Assembly: GCA_029247985.1 (NCBI GenBank)
Contig: JAQWKF010000138.1
Location: forward strand, 1-11,123
Source of the DNA: Flavobacteriaceae bacterium
Lineage (GTDB): Bacteria > Bacteroidota > Bacteroidia > Flavobacteriales > Flavobacteriaceae
Direction of reading: 5' to 3'
DNA length: 11,123 nt
Under the pieces are notes generated by a model. The model searched no databases. It worked only from the letters and a program-made list of their open reading frames with translations, and was not told the origin of the DNA. Made by a program: the position numbers and the translations under genes. This document shows positions 1 through 7,703 of this stretch, one piece after another. Each line of letters opens with the position of its first letter. The first letter of the stretch is position 1.

Positions 1-1
1 G

Positions 2-67
2 AATAAGCCAGGAAACCTCAAAAAAGTAGTCATGGGCGAATCAATTGGAACATTGGTAAATCTTTAA
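2..67 (+). CDS. pyrH: UMP kinase, C-terminal end (partial)
   Basis: Only the last 21 codons and the stop are present; the gene enters from the left edge. The reading frame gives NKPGNLKKVVMGESIGTLV and two more residues. This matches the C-terminus of bacterial UMP kinase as I remember it from E. coli PyrH (NKPG followed by a basic pair, VVMGE and GTL). The enzyme phosphorylates UMP to UDP with ATP in pyrimidine nucleotide synthesis, in the cytoplasm. The stop lies 3 bp before the start of frr. The pyrH-frr order is conserved in many bacteria and supports both calls. Catalytic residues lie outside the window, so completeness cannot be judged. Confidence 0.88.
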   Translation, partial: NKPGNLKKVVMGESIGTLVNL

Positions 68-70
68 ATC

Positions 71-622
71 ATGGAAGAATTAAATCTTATTATGGAAATG
101 GCTGAAGAAGCCATGAATAAAGCACTTGAACACCTAGACAAATCGTTTATCAACATACGAGCAGGTAAGGCAAACCCTGTTATGCTATCCACAGTAAAAG
201 TAGATTATTACGGCTCACAGACCCCACTAAGTCAAGTAGCCAACATCAACACACCCGACGGGCAAACACTTTCAGTGCAACCTTGGGAAAAAACACTTAT
301 TCCAGAAATTGAAAAAGCCATTATGGTTGCCAATTTGGGATTTAACCCCATGAATAATGGCGAGTCAATTATCATCAGTATACCGCCACTGACGGAAGAA
401 CGCCGACGTGAATTGGTAAAGCTTGCCAAAGCAGAAGCTGAACACGCTAAAGTAGGTGTGCGAAATGCACGAAAAGACTCAAATGCGGAACTCAAAAAAT
501 TAGAACTCTCTGAAGATGAACTCAAAAACGCAGAAGTTGATGTTCAAGAAGCTACTGATAAATTTATCGCCTTAATTGATGATAAATATCAAATCAAAGA
601 AAAAGAAATCATGACTGTGTAA
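71..622 (+). CDS. frr: Ribosome recycling factor
   Basis: This 183-residue cytoplasmic protein is the usual length for RRF, which works with EF-G to split the post-termination ribosome so its subunits can be reused. The family signature RAGKANP is at residues 30-36, followed by the short beta-domain segment (VDYYGSQTPL, then NINTPDG and VQPWEK). The second half is the long helical arm with PPLTEERRRELVK and VRNARKD (arginines 131 and 134), the arginine-rich surface that contacts 23S rRNA in known RRFs. The ATG at 71 is chosen because it lies 3 bp after the pyrH stop and gives the family length; the ATG at 92 would clip the first helix. No Shine-Dalgarno sequence precedes it. It probably shares a transcript with pyrH. 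Confidence 0.96.
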   Translation: MEELNLIMEMAEEAMNKALEHLDKSFINIRAGKANPVMLSTVKVDYYGSQTPLSQVANINTPDGQTLSVQPWEKTLIPEIEKAIMVANLGFNPMNNGESIIISIPPLTEERRRELVKLAKAEAEHAKVGVRNARKDSNAELKKLELSEDELKNAEVDVQEATDKFIALIDDKYQIKEKEIMTV

Positions 623-646
623 GCAGTTTATGAACATATAGTTGCT

Positions 647-3031
647 ATGATAAAATGGATTAACACACGCTTTTGGGAAAGCGTGGCGCGACTTATCCTC
701 CGCAATCGTATTGTTTTTTTGTTGGCCATTTTGAGTACAACATTTTTGCTCTCCACGCAGTGGAGCAACATTCGCTTTAGTTTTACTGAAGCCAACCTAC
801 TCCCCGACAATCACCCTTTTAACACCTTTTATCAGGAATTCCTTGATCGCTTTGGCGAAGAGGGCAATATGATTGTGCTTGCGGTGCAAGACGAGGAATT
901 TTTTGAGTCTGAAAAATTGGCTGCATGGGCTGCATTAGGCGATAGCTTGGCAGCATCCCCTAGCACAGAAAATGTGGTTGACATTAGTAGGCTTACCCAA
1001 CTCAAACGTAACGACAGAAAAAAAGTTTTTGAAGTTGCGTCATTGCCCTATCAAAAACCCAAAACCCATGCCGAGGCAAATGCCTTAAAAGAATGGCTCT
1101 ACGAACAACAACCCTTATACGATGGTTTACTTTTTAACAAAGAAACAGCTGTTATTCAAACTGCCGTTTACCTTAAAACCGACGTGGTTAACAGTGGGGC
1201 ACGACAGCAATTTGTAGACAACTTACTTGCAAATAGCGTTGCCGCATTTGAAAAACAAACGGGGCTTGATGTTCGGATTTCGGGTATGCCCTATATACGC
1301 ACGCTGAACGCCAAAATGATATTGGACGAAATTGGCTTATTTGTACTTATGGCTACCCTAGTGACCACGCTCATTTTCTTCTTTTTTTTCAGGTCTTACC
1401 GAGCTACGTTTATCTCCATGTCAATTGTGGTGATTGGCGTTATGTGGGCCTTTGGGATTATCGGGTTATTGGGCTTTGAGATTACCGTACTTACGGCACT
1501 TATCCCACCCATTATCATTGTCATTGGCGTACCCAATTGTATTTTCCTAATCAACAAATATCAAAACGAAATTAAGAACCATGGAAATCAGGCGCGTTCG
1601 CTTCAACGTGTTATTTCCAAAGTTGGCAACGCTACCCTAATGACCAATATGACTACGGCATGTGGTTTTGCAACTTTTACACTTACCAACAGTAGTTTAT
1701 TGCGAGAGTTTGGTATCGTGGCCTCCATAAATATCATGATGATATTCTTGCTCTCTTTATTGATGATTCCCATCATATACAGCTTTATGGCCATTCCAAA
1801 TAAAAAACACTTGGAACACCTTAACAGAGTCTGGATGTCTGGTTTTGTGAAGTGGATGGAGCGTATTGTGAAACATCGTCGGGTTTCCGTTTATTTTATT
1901 TCTGTCCTTGCTTTGATGCTGAGTATTGTAGGCATCTACGAGATTCGATTGTCAGGAACTATCATTGACGATATGCCTAAAAAAGCGGATTTCTATCAAG
2001 ACATTCGATTCTTTGAAACCCATTTTAAAGGGGTGATGCCCATCGAAATCATGATAGACACCAAGCGTACAAATGGAGCAACACGTCTAAGTACGCTAAA
2101 CCGGATGAATCGTCTAGAAAGTGATTTGCTAGAAATACCCGAACTCTCAAACCCTGTTTCAGCTGTTTCAGTTGCGAAATATTTAAAGCAATCGTACTAC
2201 AATGGCAACCCGAAGTATTTTCAGCTGCCAACAAGGCAACAAGACAATTTTATTAGAGCACACGCAAAAAACTTAAAAGGGGAAGTGAATTTCCTAAAAA
2301 GTTTGGTAGACCCAACTGGACAATTTGCGCGAATGACCGTTATGCTTCAAGATGTTACTACAGAACGTATGGAGGCCATTGAATTGGAAGTCAAGAAAAG
2401 CATCGACAAGCATTTTGCCACAGATCGATTTAATGTTTCCATTACTGGAAAAGCCTTGGGCTATCTAAAAGGAACACGATTTTTAGTACGCAACTTAGTT
2501 GTTTCTTTAGGGCTGGCCATTTTGTTAATTGCGCTGTTTATGGCGTATATGTTCCGTTCGTTCCGCATGATTCTAATTTCGCTGCTGCCCAATGTTATTC
2601 CACTAATTCTTACGGCTGGTATGATGGGCTTTTTAGGCATTGCCATAAAACCTTCAACCATTTTGGTTTTTAGCGTAGCCTTTGGCATATCGGTTGATGA
2701 CACCATCCACTTTTTGGTGAAGTACCGCCAAGAGCTTAAAGCAACTCGTTGGAATATTAAAAAATCGGTTTATAGTGCCTTGAGAGAAACAGGCGTAAGT
2801 ATGTTCTACACCTCTATTGTATTATTCTTTGGGTTTTCTGTATTTATGATTTCAAGCTATGGAGGTACAGTAGCGCTAGGCGGCTTGGTTTCGGCTACGT
2901 TGTTATTTGCCATGTTGGCCAACCTTATCCTATTGCCAGCATTGTTACTTTCACTCGAAAAGCAGATTGCGAACGAGAACACACTAAAAGAACCAAAATT
3001 TCAAATTTTGCCCGAGAAAGAAGCAGAATAA
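647..3031 (+). CDS. RND/MMPL-family membrane transporter
   Basis: This 794-residue inner-membrane protein has the duplicated layout of the RND superfamily (MMPL/Patched-like branch). One helix near residues 21-39 is followed by an extracytoplasmic domain (about 40-228) and a five-helix bundle (about 229-385). The second half repeats this, with a helix near 413-433, a domain to about 615, and five helices from about 617 to 775. Each bundle opens with an FRS motif (FRSYRATFIS, FRSFRMILIS). The signature in the fourth helix of each half differs: GVPNCIFLINKYQ at 294-306 against GISVDDTIHFLVKYR from 680. Only the second carries the acidic pair expected for proton coupling. MMPL relatives export lipids, hopanoids or hydrophobic compounds, but the substrate cannot be read here. 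It begins 24 bp after frr and ends 34 bp before asnS. No membrane-fusion protein or outer-membrane partner is adjacent, which argues against a classical tripartite drug pump. Confidence 0.85.
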   Translation: MIKWINTRFWESVARLILRNRIVFLLAILSTTFLLSTQWSNIRFSFTEANLLPDNHPFNTFYQEFLDRFGEEGNMIVLAVQDEEFFESEKLAAWAALGDSLAASPSTENVVDISRLTQLKRNDRKKVFEVASLPYQKPKTHAEANALKEWLYEQQPLYDGLLFNKETAVIQTAVYLKTDVVNSGARQQFVDNLLANSVAAFEKQTGLDVRISGMPYIRTLNAKMILDEIGLFVLMATLVTTLIFFFFFRSYRATFISMSIVVIGVMWAFGIIGLLGFEITVLTALIPPIIIVIGVPNCIFLINKYQNEIKNHGNQARSLQRVISKVGNATLMTNMTTACGFATFTLTNSSLLREFGIVASINIMMIFLLSLLMIPIIYSFMAIPNKKHLEHLNRVWMSGFVKWMERIVKHRRVSVYFISVLALMLSIVGIYEIRLSGTIIDDMPKKADFYQDIRFFETHFKGVMPIEIMIDTKRTNGATRLSTLNRMNRLESDLLEIPELSNPVSAVSVAKYLKQSYYNGNPKYFQLPTRQQDNFIRAHAKNLKGEVNFLKSLVDPTGQFARMTVMLQDVTTERMEAIELEVKKSIDKHFATDRFNVSITGKALGYLKGTRFLVRNLVVSLGLAILLIALFMAYMFRSFRMILISLLPNVIPLILTAGMMGFLGIAIKPSTILVFSVAFGISVDDTIHFLVKYRQELKATRWNIKKSVYSALRETGVSMFYTSIVLFFGFSVFMISSYGGTVALGGLVSATLLFAMLANLILLPALLLSLEKQIANENTLKEPKFQILPEKEAE

Positions 3032-3037
3032 TTGCGC

Positions 3038-3045
3038 TATATTTG
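3038..3045 (+). promoter_or_regulatory. asnS: -7-like promoter element upstream of asnS
   Basis: TATATTTG is an exact match to the Bacteroidota -7 consensus TAnnTTTG. It sits 20 bases before the ATG at 3066. No well-placed -33 TTG is present; the nearest TTTG (3007-3010) is 27 bases upstream, longer than usual. The element overlaps the alternative GTG at 3045, which would be at or upstream of the transcription start, supporting the ATG at 3066 as the true start. Confidence 0.45.
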
Positions 3046-3065
3046 TGGCTGTTTTAAAATGCTAT

Positions 3066-4466
3066 ATGAATATTCGCCAGCTTTTTTTAGGAGATCATCT
3101 CAATCAGGAGGTATGTGTTCGTGGTTGGGTTCGCACCTTTCGTGCCAATCGGTTTATTGCGCTTAATGATGGGTCTTGTCTGGCCAATATGCAATGTGTT
3201 GTGGATTTTGAACAAATGTCAGCAGAGGTGTTGGCAGAAATAAATACAGGTGCAGCAGTTGAAGTTACGGGCACATTGGTCGAAAGTCAAGGTAAAGGTC
3301 AAAAATTTGAGATCCAGGTCAGCAACATAAGCATCCTTGGCGCATCCAATCCAGACGAATATCCCATACAGCCCAAAAAACACTCACTTGAATTTTTAAG
3401 AGAAAAAGCACATTTAAGAGTTCGCACCAACACTTTTGCTGCGGTCATGCGTGTGCGTGCGGCCCTATCATTTGCTGTGCATCAATATTTTACGCAAAAT
3501 GGCTTCTATCAAGTGCATACCCCTATCATTACGGGAAGCGATGCCGAAGGCGCAGGGGAAATGTTTCGGGTAACCACCAAAGTTCCTGGAGAAGCCGATG
3601 ACAAGCCTGACTTTTTTGGCAAGGAAACCAACCTAACTGTTTCAGGCCAGCTCGAGGCAGAAACTTACGCCATGGGGCTAGGAAAAGTATACACCTTTGG
3701 TCCTACTTTCCGCGCAGAAAATTCAAATACTTCACGTCATTTGGCTGAATTTTGGATGATTGAACCTGAAGTAGCTTTTAACAATTTGGATGATAATATG
3801 GATTTGGCCGAGGACTTTATAAAGTCTGTTTTGGCGTATGTGCTTGAAAACTGCAAAGAGGACTTAGGCTTTTTAGACCAAAGGTTTGCACAAGAAGAAG
3901 CCAAAAAGCCACAAATAGAGCGTAGTCCAATGGGGCTTTTAGAAAGACTTCAGTTTGTCACCCAAAACGAATTTAAAAGAGTTTCTTACACCGAAGCAAT
4001 AGACATTCTTAGAAATTCCAAACCCAACAAAAAGAAGAAATTCAAGTATGGCGTAGACGGTTGGGGCATAGACTTACAAAGTGAGCACGAACGTTATTTG
4101 GTAGAGAAACACTTTACCAGTCCAGTGATACTCTTTGACTATCCAGCAGACATAAAAGCTTTTTATATGCGCATGAACGAAGACGGTAAAACGGTTCGTG
4201 CTATGGACGTACTTTTTCCTGGCGTTGGTGAAATGGTAGGTGGATCGCAGCGTGAAGAACGTCTAGATAAGCTTGTTGAGCGTATGAAAGCCATGGATAT
4301 CGATGAAAAAGAACTTTGGTGGTATTTGGACTTGCGCCGTTTTGGAACTGCCGTACACGCTGGTTTTGGGCTTGGGTTTGAACGCTTGGTACTCTACACA
4401 ACAGGTATGTCAAACATTAGAGATGTGATTCCCTACCCAAGAACTCCCCTAAATGCCGAGTTTTAG
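3066..4466 (+). CDS. asnS: Asparaginyl-tRNA synthetase
   Basis: This cytoplasmic class IIb aminoacyl-tRNA synthetase charges tRNA-Asn with asparagine using ATP. The N-terminal OB fold, which binds the anticodon, includes VRGWVRTFRANRFIALNDG. The catalytic domain shows motif 1 around ITGSDAEGAGEMF, motif 2 with GPTFRAEN at 212-219 followed by HLAEFWMIEPE, and motif 3 with GFGLGFERL at 433-441, whose arginine binds ATP. The end, IRDVIPYPRTP, is typical of the AsnRS/AspRS group. I start it at the ATG at 3066, giving 466 residues, the length of E. coli AsnRS. A GTG at 3045 in the same frame would add seven residues, but it overlaps a good -7 promoter element. No Shine-Dalgarno sequence is visible. 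An AspRS assignment is less likely given the overall length and the absence of the large bacterial AspRS insertion. Confidence 0.95.
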   Translation: MNIRQLFLGDHLNQEVCVRGWVRTFRANRFIALNDGSCLANMQCVVDFEQMSAEVLAEINTGAAVEVTGTLVESQGKGQKFEIQVSNISILGASNPDEYPIQPKKHSLEFLREKAHLRVRTNTFAAVMRVRAALSFAVHQYFTQNGFYQVHTPIITGSDAEGAGEMFRVTTKVPGEADDKPDFFGKETNLTVSGQLEAETYAMGLGKVYTFGPTFRAENSNTSRHLAEFWMIEPEVAFNNLDDNMDLAEDFIKSVLAYVLENCKEDLGFLDQRFAQEEAKKPQIERSPMGLLERLQFVTQNEFKRVSYTEAIDILRNSKPNKKKKFKYGVDGWGIDLQSEHERYLVEKHFTSPVILFDYPADIKAFYMRMNEDGKTVRAMDVLFPGVGEMVGGSQREERLDKLVERMKAMDIDEKELWWYLDLRRFGTAVHAGFGLGFERLVLYTTGMSNIRDVIPYPRTPLNAEF

Positions 4467-4514
4467 ATAGCAATGCGTGGGTTTTTTGTACATTTAAATA
4501 CCCGAACATAATTC

Positions 4515-5963
4515 ATGCTAAAACAACACCTTCAATTTAAGCTTTCGCAAAAGCTATCGCCACAACAAATTCAACTCATGAAGTTGATACAACTGCCCAT
4601 TCAATCTTTTGAGCAGCAGATACTACGCGAAATTGAAGAAAACCCTGCATTAGCTTCTGGAAAAGAAAAAGAAGATGGTCAAGACGAGTTTAGCAATTCC
4701 GAAGAAGATCGTGGCGAAGTGATTGAGGCCGATGATATTGACATTGATGCCTATTTGAGCGATGATGAAATACCAGAATATCGTCTTCGTAGCCAAAACT
4801 ACAGTGCAGATGACGAAGACAAACATGTGCCCTATGCTGCAGGCATCAGTTTTCACCAACAACTTATGGCACAGCTTGACACCTTTACTTTTAGTGAAGA
4901 AGAGTACCGCATTGCGGCTTTTTTAGTTGGGAGTATTGACGACAGTGGCTATATCAGGCGTGAACTAATCGATATTGTTGATGACTTGGCTTTTACCGAA
5001 AATATCTATACCAACGAAAAAGAAATCCGAAAAATCTTAAATGATGTACAGCAGTTAGACCCCCCTGGTGTGGGCGCGCTTGATTTGCAAGACTGCTTAT
5101 TGATTCAATTAAACCGAAAAGCACAAAGCACGGCGGTTGACCATGCCATCGTGCTAATCAAAGACCTTTTTGATGCCTTCAGTAAAAAACACTTTAGCAA
5201 AATAAAGCAACGTTTAAACATTGACGACGAAGAACTAAAGGCGGCCATGTTGGAAGTAGAAAAACTAAACCCCAAACCTGGGGCGGCCTATGGCAGTAAT
5301 ACCAAAATAAATACGCACATAGTGCCTGATTTTACCATTCAGCTTATCGATGGTCAACTAAACTTGATGCTAAATGGCCGAAATACCCCTGAACTTCACG
5401 TTTCTTCTGAATATCGCAATATGCTGTCTGGTTATAAAGAAGCCACGCAAAAAAACAAAGAGCAACAAAAAGCCGTACAGTTTATCAAGCAAAAACTAGA
5501 TGCGGCGCGGTGGTTTATTGACGCAATAAAACAGCGTCAAAACACACTTCATCAAACCATGAAAACCATCATGGATTTCCAAGAAGCATACTTCCTTACA
5601 GGAGATGAGCAAAAGCTAAAGCCCATGATACTGAAAGATATTGCAGATCGCATTGGTATGGATATTTCGACCGTATCACGAGTTGCCAACAGCAAATATG
5701 TCGACACGCCTTATGGCACAAAATTGGTCAAGTGGTTTTTCTCTGAAGGCATCACCAATTCAGATGGAGAAGACATTTCGACTATTGAAGTAAAAAAAGT
5801 ATTGAAAGACGTTATTGATGCTGAAGAAAAATCAAGTCCGCATACGGATGAACAGTTGATGAAAATTATGAATGATAAAGGCTATCCGATAGCGAGACGA
5901 ACCGTGGCCAAATACCGTGAAATGATTGGCGTTCCTGTAGCACGACTTCGAAAAGAGTTGTAA
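4515..5963 (+). CDS. rpoN: RNA polymerase sigma-54 factor
   Basis: This 482-residue protein has the full sigma-54 layout. Region I (about residues 3-48) is glutamine- and leucine-rich, with LSPQQIQLMKLIQLP and the IEENPAL end; it interacts with enhancer-binding AAA+ activators and keeps the polymerase closed. Region II (about 49-85) is a strongly acidic linker. The core-binding domain follows, including LDPPGVGALDLQDCL and LNPKPG. A helix-turn-helix lies near 374-392 (ADRIGMDISTVSRV), and the RpoN box ARRTVAKYRE at 460-469 recognises the -24 element. No activator gene is in the window, so its regulon cannot be inferred. It starts 48 bp after asnS. A TACATTTA sequence at 4489-4496 is a weak promoter candidate. 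It ends 14 bp from the convergent lipoprotein gene. Confidence 0.97.
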   Translation: MLKQHLQFKLSQKLSPQQIQLMKLIQLPIQSFEQQILREIEENPALASGKEKEDGQDEFSNSEEDRGEVIEADDIDIDAYLSDDEIPEYRLRSQNYSADDEDKHVPYAAGISFHQQLMAQLDTFTFSEEEYRIAAFLVGSIDDSGYIRRELIDIVDDLAFTENIYTNEKEIRKILNDVQQLDPPGVGALDLQDCLLIQLNRKAQSTAVDHAIVLIKDLFDAFSKKHFSKIKQRLNIDDEELKAAMLEVEKLNPKPGAAYGSNTKINTHIVPDFTIQLIDGQLNLMLNGRNTPELHVSSEYRNMLSGYKEATQKNKEQQKAVQFIKQKLDAARWFIDAIKQRQNTLHQTMKTIMDFQEAYFLTGDEQKLKPMILKDIADRIGMDISTVSRVANSKYVDTPYGTKLVKWFFSEGITNSDGEDISTIEVKKVLKDVIDAEEKSSPHTDEQLMKIMNDKGYPIARRTVAKYREMIGVPVARLRKEL

Positions 5964-5977
5964 GGGTTTTTTGGGTG

Positions 5978-7696
5978 CTAATTAATCTCAGTGTAGAAAA
6001 TCTCCAACTGTAATTTCAAATCTGAAAGATCAGGGTTTGAGGGGTTGGGACCAACAAAAATACCTGACTTTGGACTTGCTACAGTTCCTACTGGTATTTT
6101 AGCCACATCATTACTATTGACCTTGGCCATTAAAACCTCGGTTTGATTGGGAAGTATATTGGTTAATGCAACTCTCAAGGGCGCATTAATTGAGTCTTTG
6201 GTAATAATATCTCTAAGATAGTTGGTTATCCTAACTTTATAGTACTGCTTATCCCCTTCTTCTTCTTCAATCAAGAAGCCTCCATAAACAATTTTTGATA
6301 AGGAGGTGGTTGCCACGGCATCCTGAGCAAAATCAATAATAGGCGCAAGAGTATTGGCATTGTAAACATACAAACGGCTTGGAAGTGTATGTTCATAAAA
6401 ATCAACAGCTTGTTTGTCTACGTGAAATCTAAGGTTGGCTTCGTTTAACAACCACGGTTTGTTTTTGAGATCGTCTAAAACATCGCTGTCTTCAAACAAG
6501 TGTATATCAGCAATCGTTCCCAGACCACCGCTTAGGGCTATTTGTGCTGGTGCATTAGCACTAATAATATCATTCAGTTCAGCTTCTGCAGTTGTTGTTT
6601 TTGTGAGTGTATTAAAGCGAATACTACCAAGTGTATTTATTAAAAACTCATCTGTTACGTCTTCAATTTCAACTGGATCAGAATTGGCCACTTTCGATTT
6701 GTAGGTATATTCAATCCGAATAACCATGTTGTTAGTGTCCAGCAACATCAACAGTGGGCTACTAAAGTTGCTTGTTTCAATTGAAATGGAGCGGAAAAAA
6801 TCACGCCAATTCTCTGAGTTCTCAAGTTCTGAATCGCCTTCTTTATTTAAAATAAGCTGCTGGAAAATTTGCTTGTTGAGCGGAACACGAATGCGTGGAG
6901 ATAAATTATCGGTGCTATCCTTTACTATTTCATTAAAGTCAAGCGTAATATTCTCACTTGCCAATGGCTGATCTTTGTGTGCGCCAATAGAAAAATTAGA
7001 GTAATAAACCTGTCCTTGCTCAAAGTTTTGGTTTGGATCTAGTTGACGAAGGAAATAATTGAGTTTATTTACTTCAACATCAAATGACGCATTCCGGTCT
7101 CCAAATAAAGAGTCTATTTCATATAGCTTTTTATCTGGATTTGGGTTAACCGTGTCAGTATCTTCTCCGTCTAAGGTGCCATCGCCATCAGTATCAGGGT
7201 TGGTCGGGTCTGTTCCATTGGTTTGCTCATCAATGTCGCTTACACCATCACCATCGGAATCACTGTTTGAGTCAGCATCATCAACATCATAAATATCAAT
7301 TAAGCCATCACCGTCTGCATCATTCCTATTGGTAAAAAAAGGGATTTCCAACCAAACTTCGTTAACGGTTTCAAGCTCATTAAAACTGCTATCAATTTCT
7401 CTTTGAGCAGAATACGCTCCGAAACTTGGGGTGTATTGGCTTAAATTTAATTGGCTAACAATAGCTGCGGCTGTATTTCCATACAATTTATCTGTACGTT
7501 CGCCCAATTGTATGGGGGCGATATTACTGGTTTGAACAACGTCTATTAAAGCGTGTTTAACACCAACAGGGTAGTAGGCTCTTTTCCCAACATACGGGTT
7601 TGTGGGTAGGACCTCTGCGCCTATGTCATTAAATTTTTTGTCACAGGAGGCTATAACTAGCACAATAGTGATGAGTAGGGTAATTTTTTTTATCAT
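5978..7696 (-). CDS. DUF4270 family lipoprotein with Asp-rich Ca-binding-like repeats
   Basis: This is a 572-residue predicted lipoprotein. The N-terminus has two lysines, a hydrophobic stretch (residues 5-16) and a lipobox ending IASC with the lipidated cysteine at 18, so the mature protein should be anchored in the envelope. The overall pattern matches the Bacteroidota family DUF4270, whose function is not established: CDKKFNDIGAEVLP after the lipobox, GNTAAAIVSQ, LRFHVDK, a LYVYN segment, YYKVRITNYLRDI and a final LKLQLEIFYTEIN. Residues 125-181 form an Asp/Gly/Asn-rich insert with three DxDGDG motifs (126, 146, 168) like thrombospondin type 3 or other calcium-binding repeats. The start lies 7 bp after the glycogen-synthase-like gene, so the two are probably co-transcribed. 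Membership rests on remembered family features and genomic context, not on a profile search. Confidence 0.82.
   Translation of the reverse strand: MIKKITLLITIVLVIASCDKKFNDIGAEVLPTNPYVGKRAYYPVGVKHALIDVVQTSNIAPIQLGERTDKLYGNTAAAIVSQLNLSQYTPSFGAYSAQREIDSSFNELETVNEVWLEIPFFTNRNDADGDGLIDIYDVDDADSNSDSDGDGVSDIDEQTNGTDPTNPDTDGDGTLDGEDTDTVNPNPDKKLYEIDSLFGDRNASFDVEVNKLNYFLRQLDPNQNFEQGQVYYSNFSIGAHKDQPLASENITLDFNEIVKDSTDNLSPRIRVPLNKQIFQQLILNKEGDSELENSENWRDFFRSISIETSNFSSPLLMLLDTNNMVIRIEYTYKSKVANSDPVEIEDVTDEFLINTLGSIRFNTLTKTTTAEAELNDIISANAPAQIALSGGLGTIADIHLFEDSDVLDDLKNKPWLLNEANLRFHVDKQAVDFYEHTLPSRLYVYNANTLAPIIDFAQDAVATTSLSKIVYGGFLIEEEEGDKQYYKVRITNYLRDIITKDSINAPLRVALTNILPNQTEVLMAKVNSNDVAKIPVGTVASPKSGIFVGPNPSNPDLSDLKLQLEIFYTEIN
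7179..7321 (-). repeat. Three DxDGDG-coding repeats
   Basis: On the + strand, three related 17-base units (at 7179-7195, 7245-7261 and 7305-7321) share the pattern CCATCRCCRTC and are spaced 66 and 60 bases apart. On the coding strand they encode DTDGDG, DSDGDG and DADGDG inside the DUF4270 lipoprotein. The spacing is a multiple of three, so the units stay in frame and reflect a protein repeat (22 and 20 residues) rather than a mobile or regulatory DNA repeat. The aspartate ladder resembles calcium-binding loops of thrombospondin type 3 repeats. Confidence 0.75.
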
Positions 7697-7703
7697 GGTA
7701 TGA

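Noticed and set aside
3106..3115. Strong Shine-Dalgarno-like AGGAGG directly before an ATG, inside asnS.
   Set aside because: The ATG is out of frame with asnS, the one-base spacing is too short for initiation, and the bases simply encode Gln-Glu-Val-Cys in the OB fold. The lineage also does not rely on such sites.
5942..5972. Possible terminator at the end of rpoN: an imperfect six-pair stem (ACGACT with AGTTGT, one G-U pair) followed by six T bases at 5967-5972.
   Set aside because: The stem is short and weak, lies within the coding end of rpoN, and is separated from the T run by five bases. It is not convincing without 3'-end data.
6435..7292. Several open frames of 77-89 codons on the + strand across the DUF4270 gene (6435-6704, 6726-6971, 7059-7292).
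   Set aside because: They are antisense to a well-supported lipoprotein gene, give low-complexity serine-rich products expected from the reverse complement of Asp/Asn/Glu-rich coding sequence, and resemble no family.
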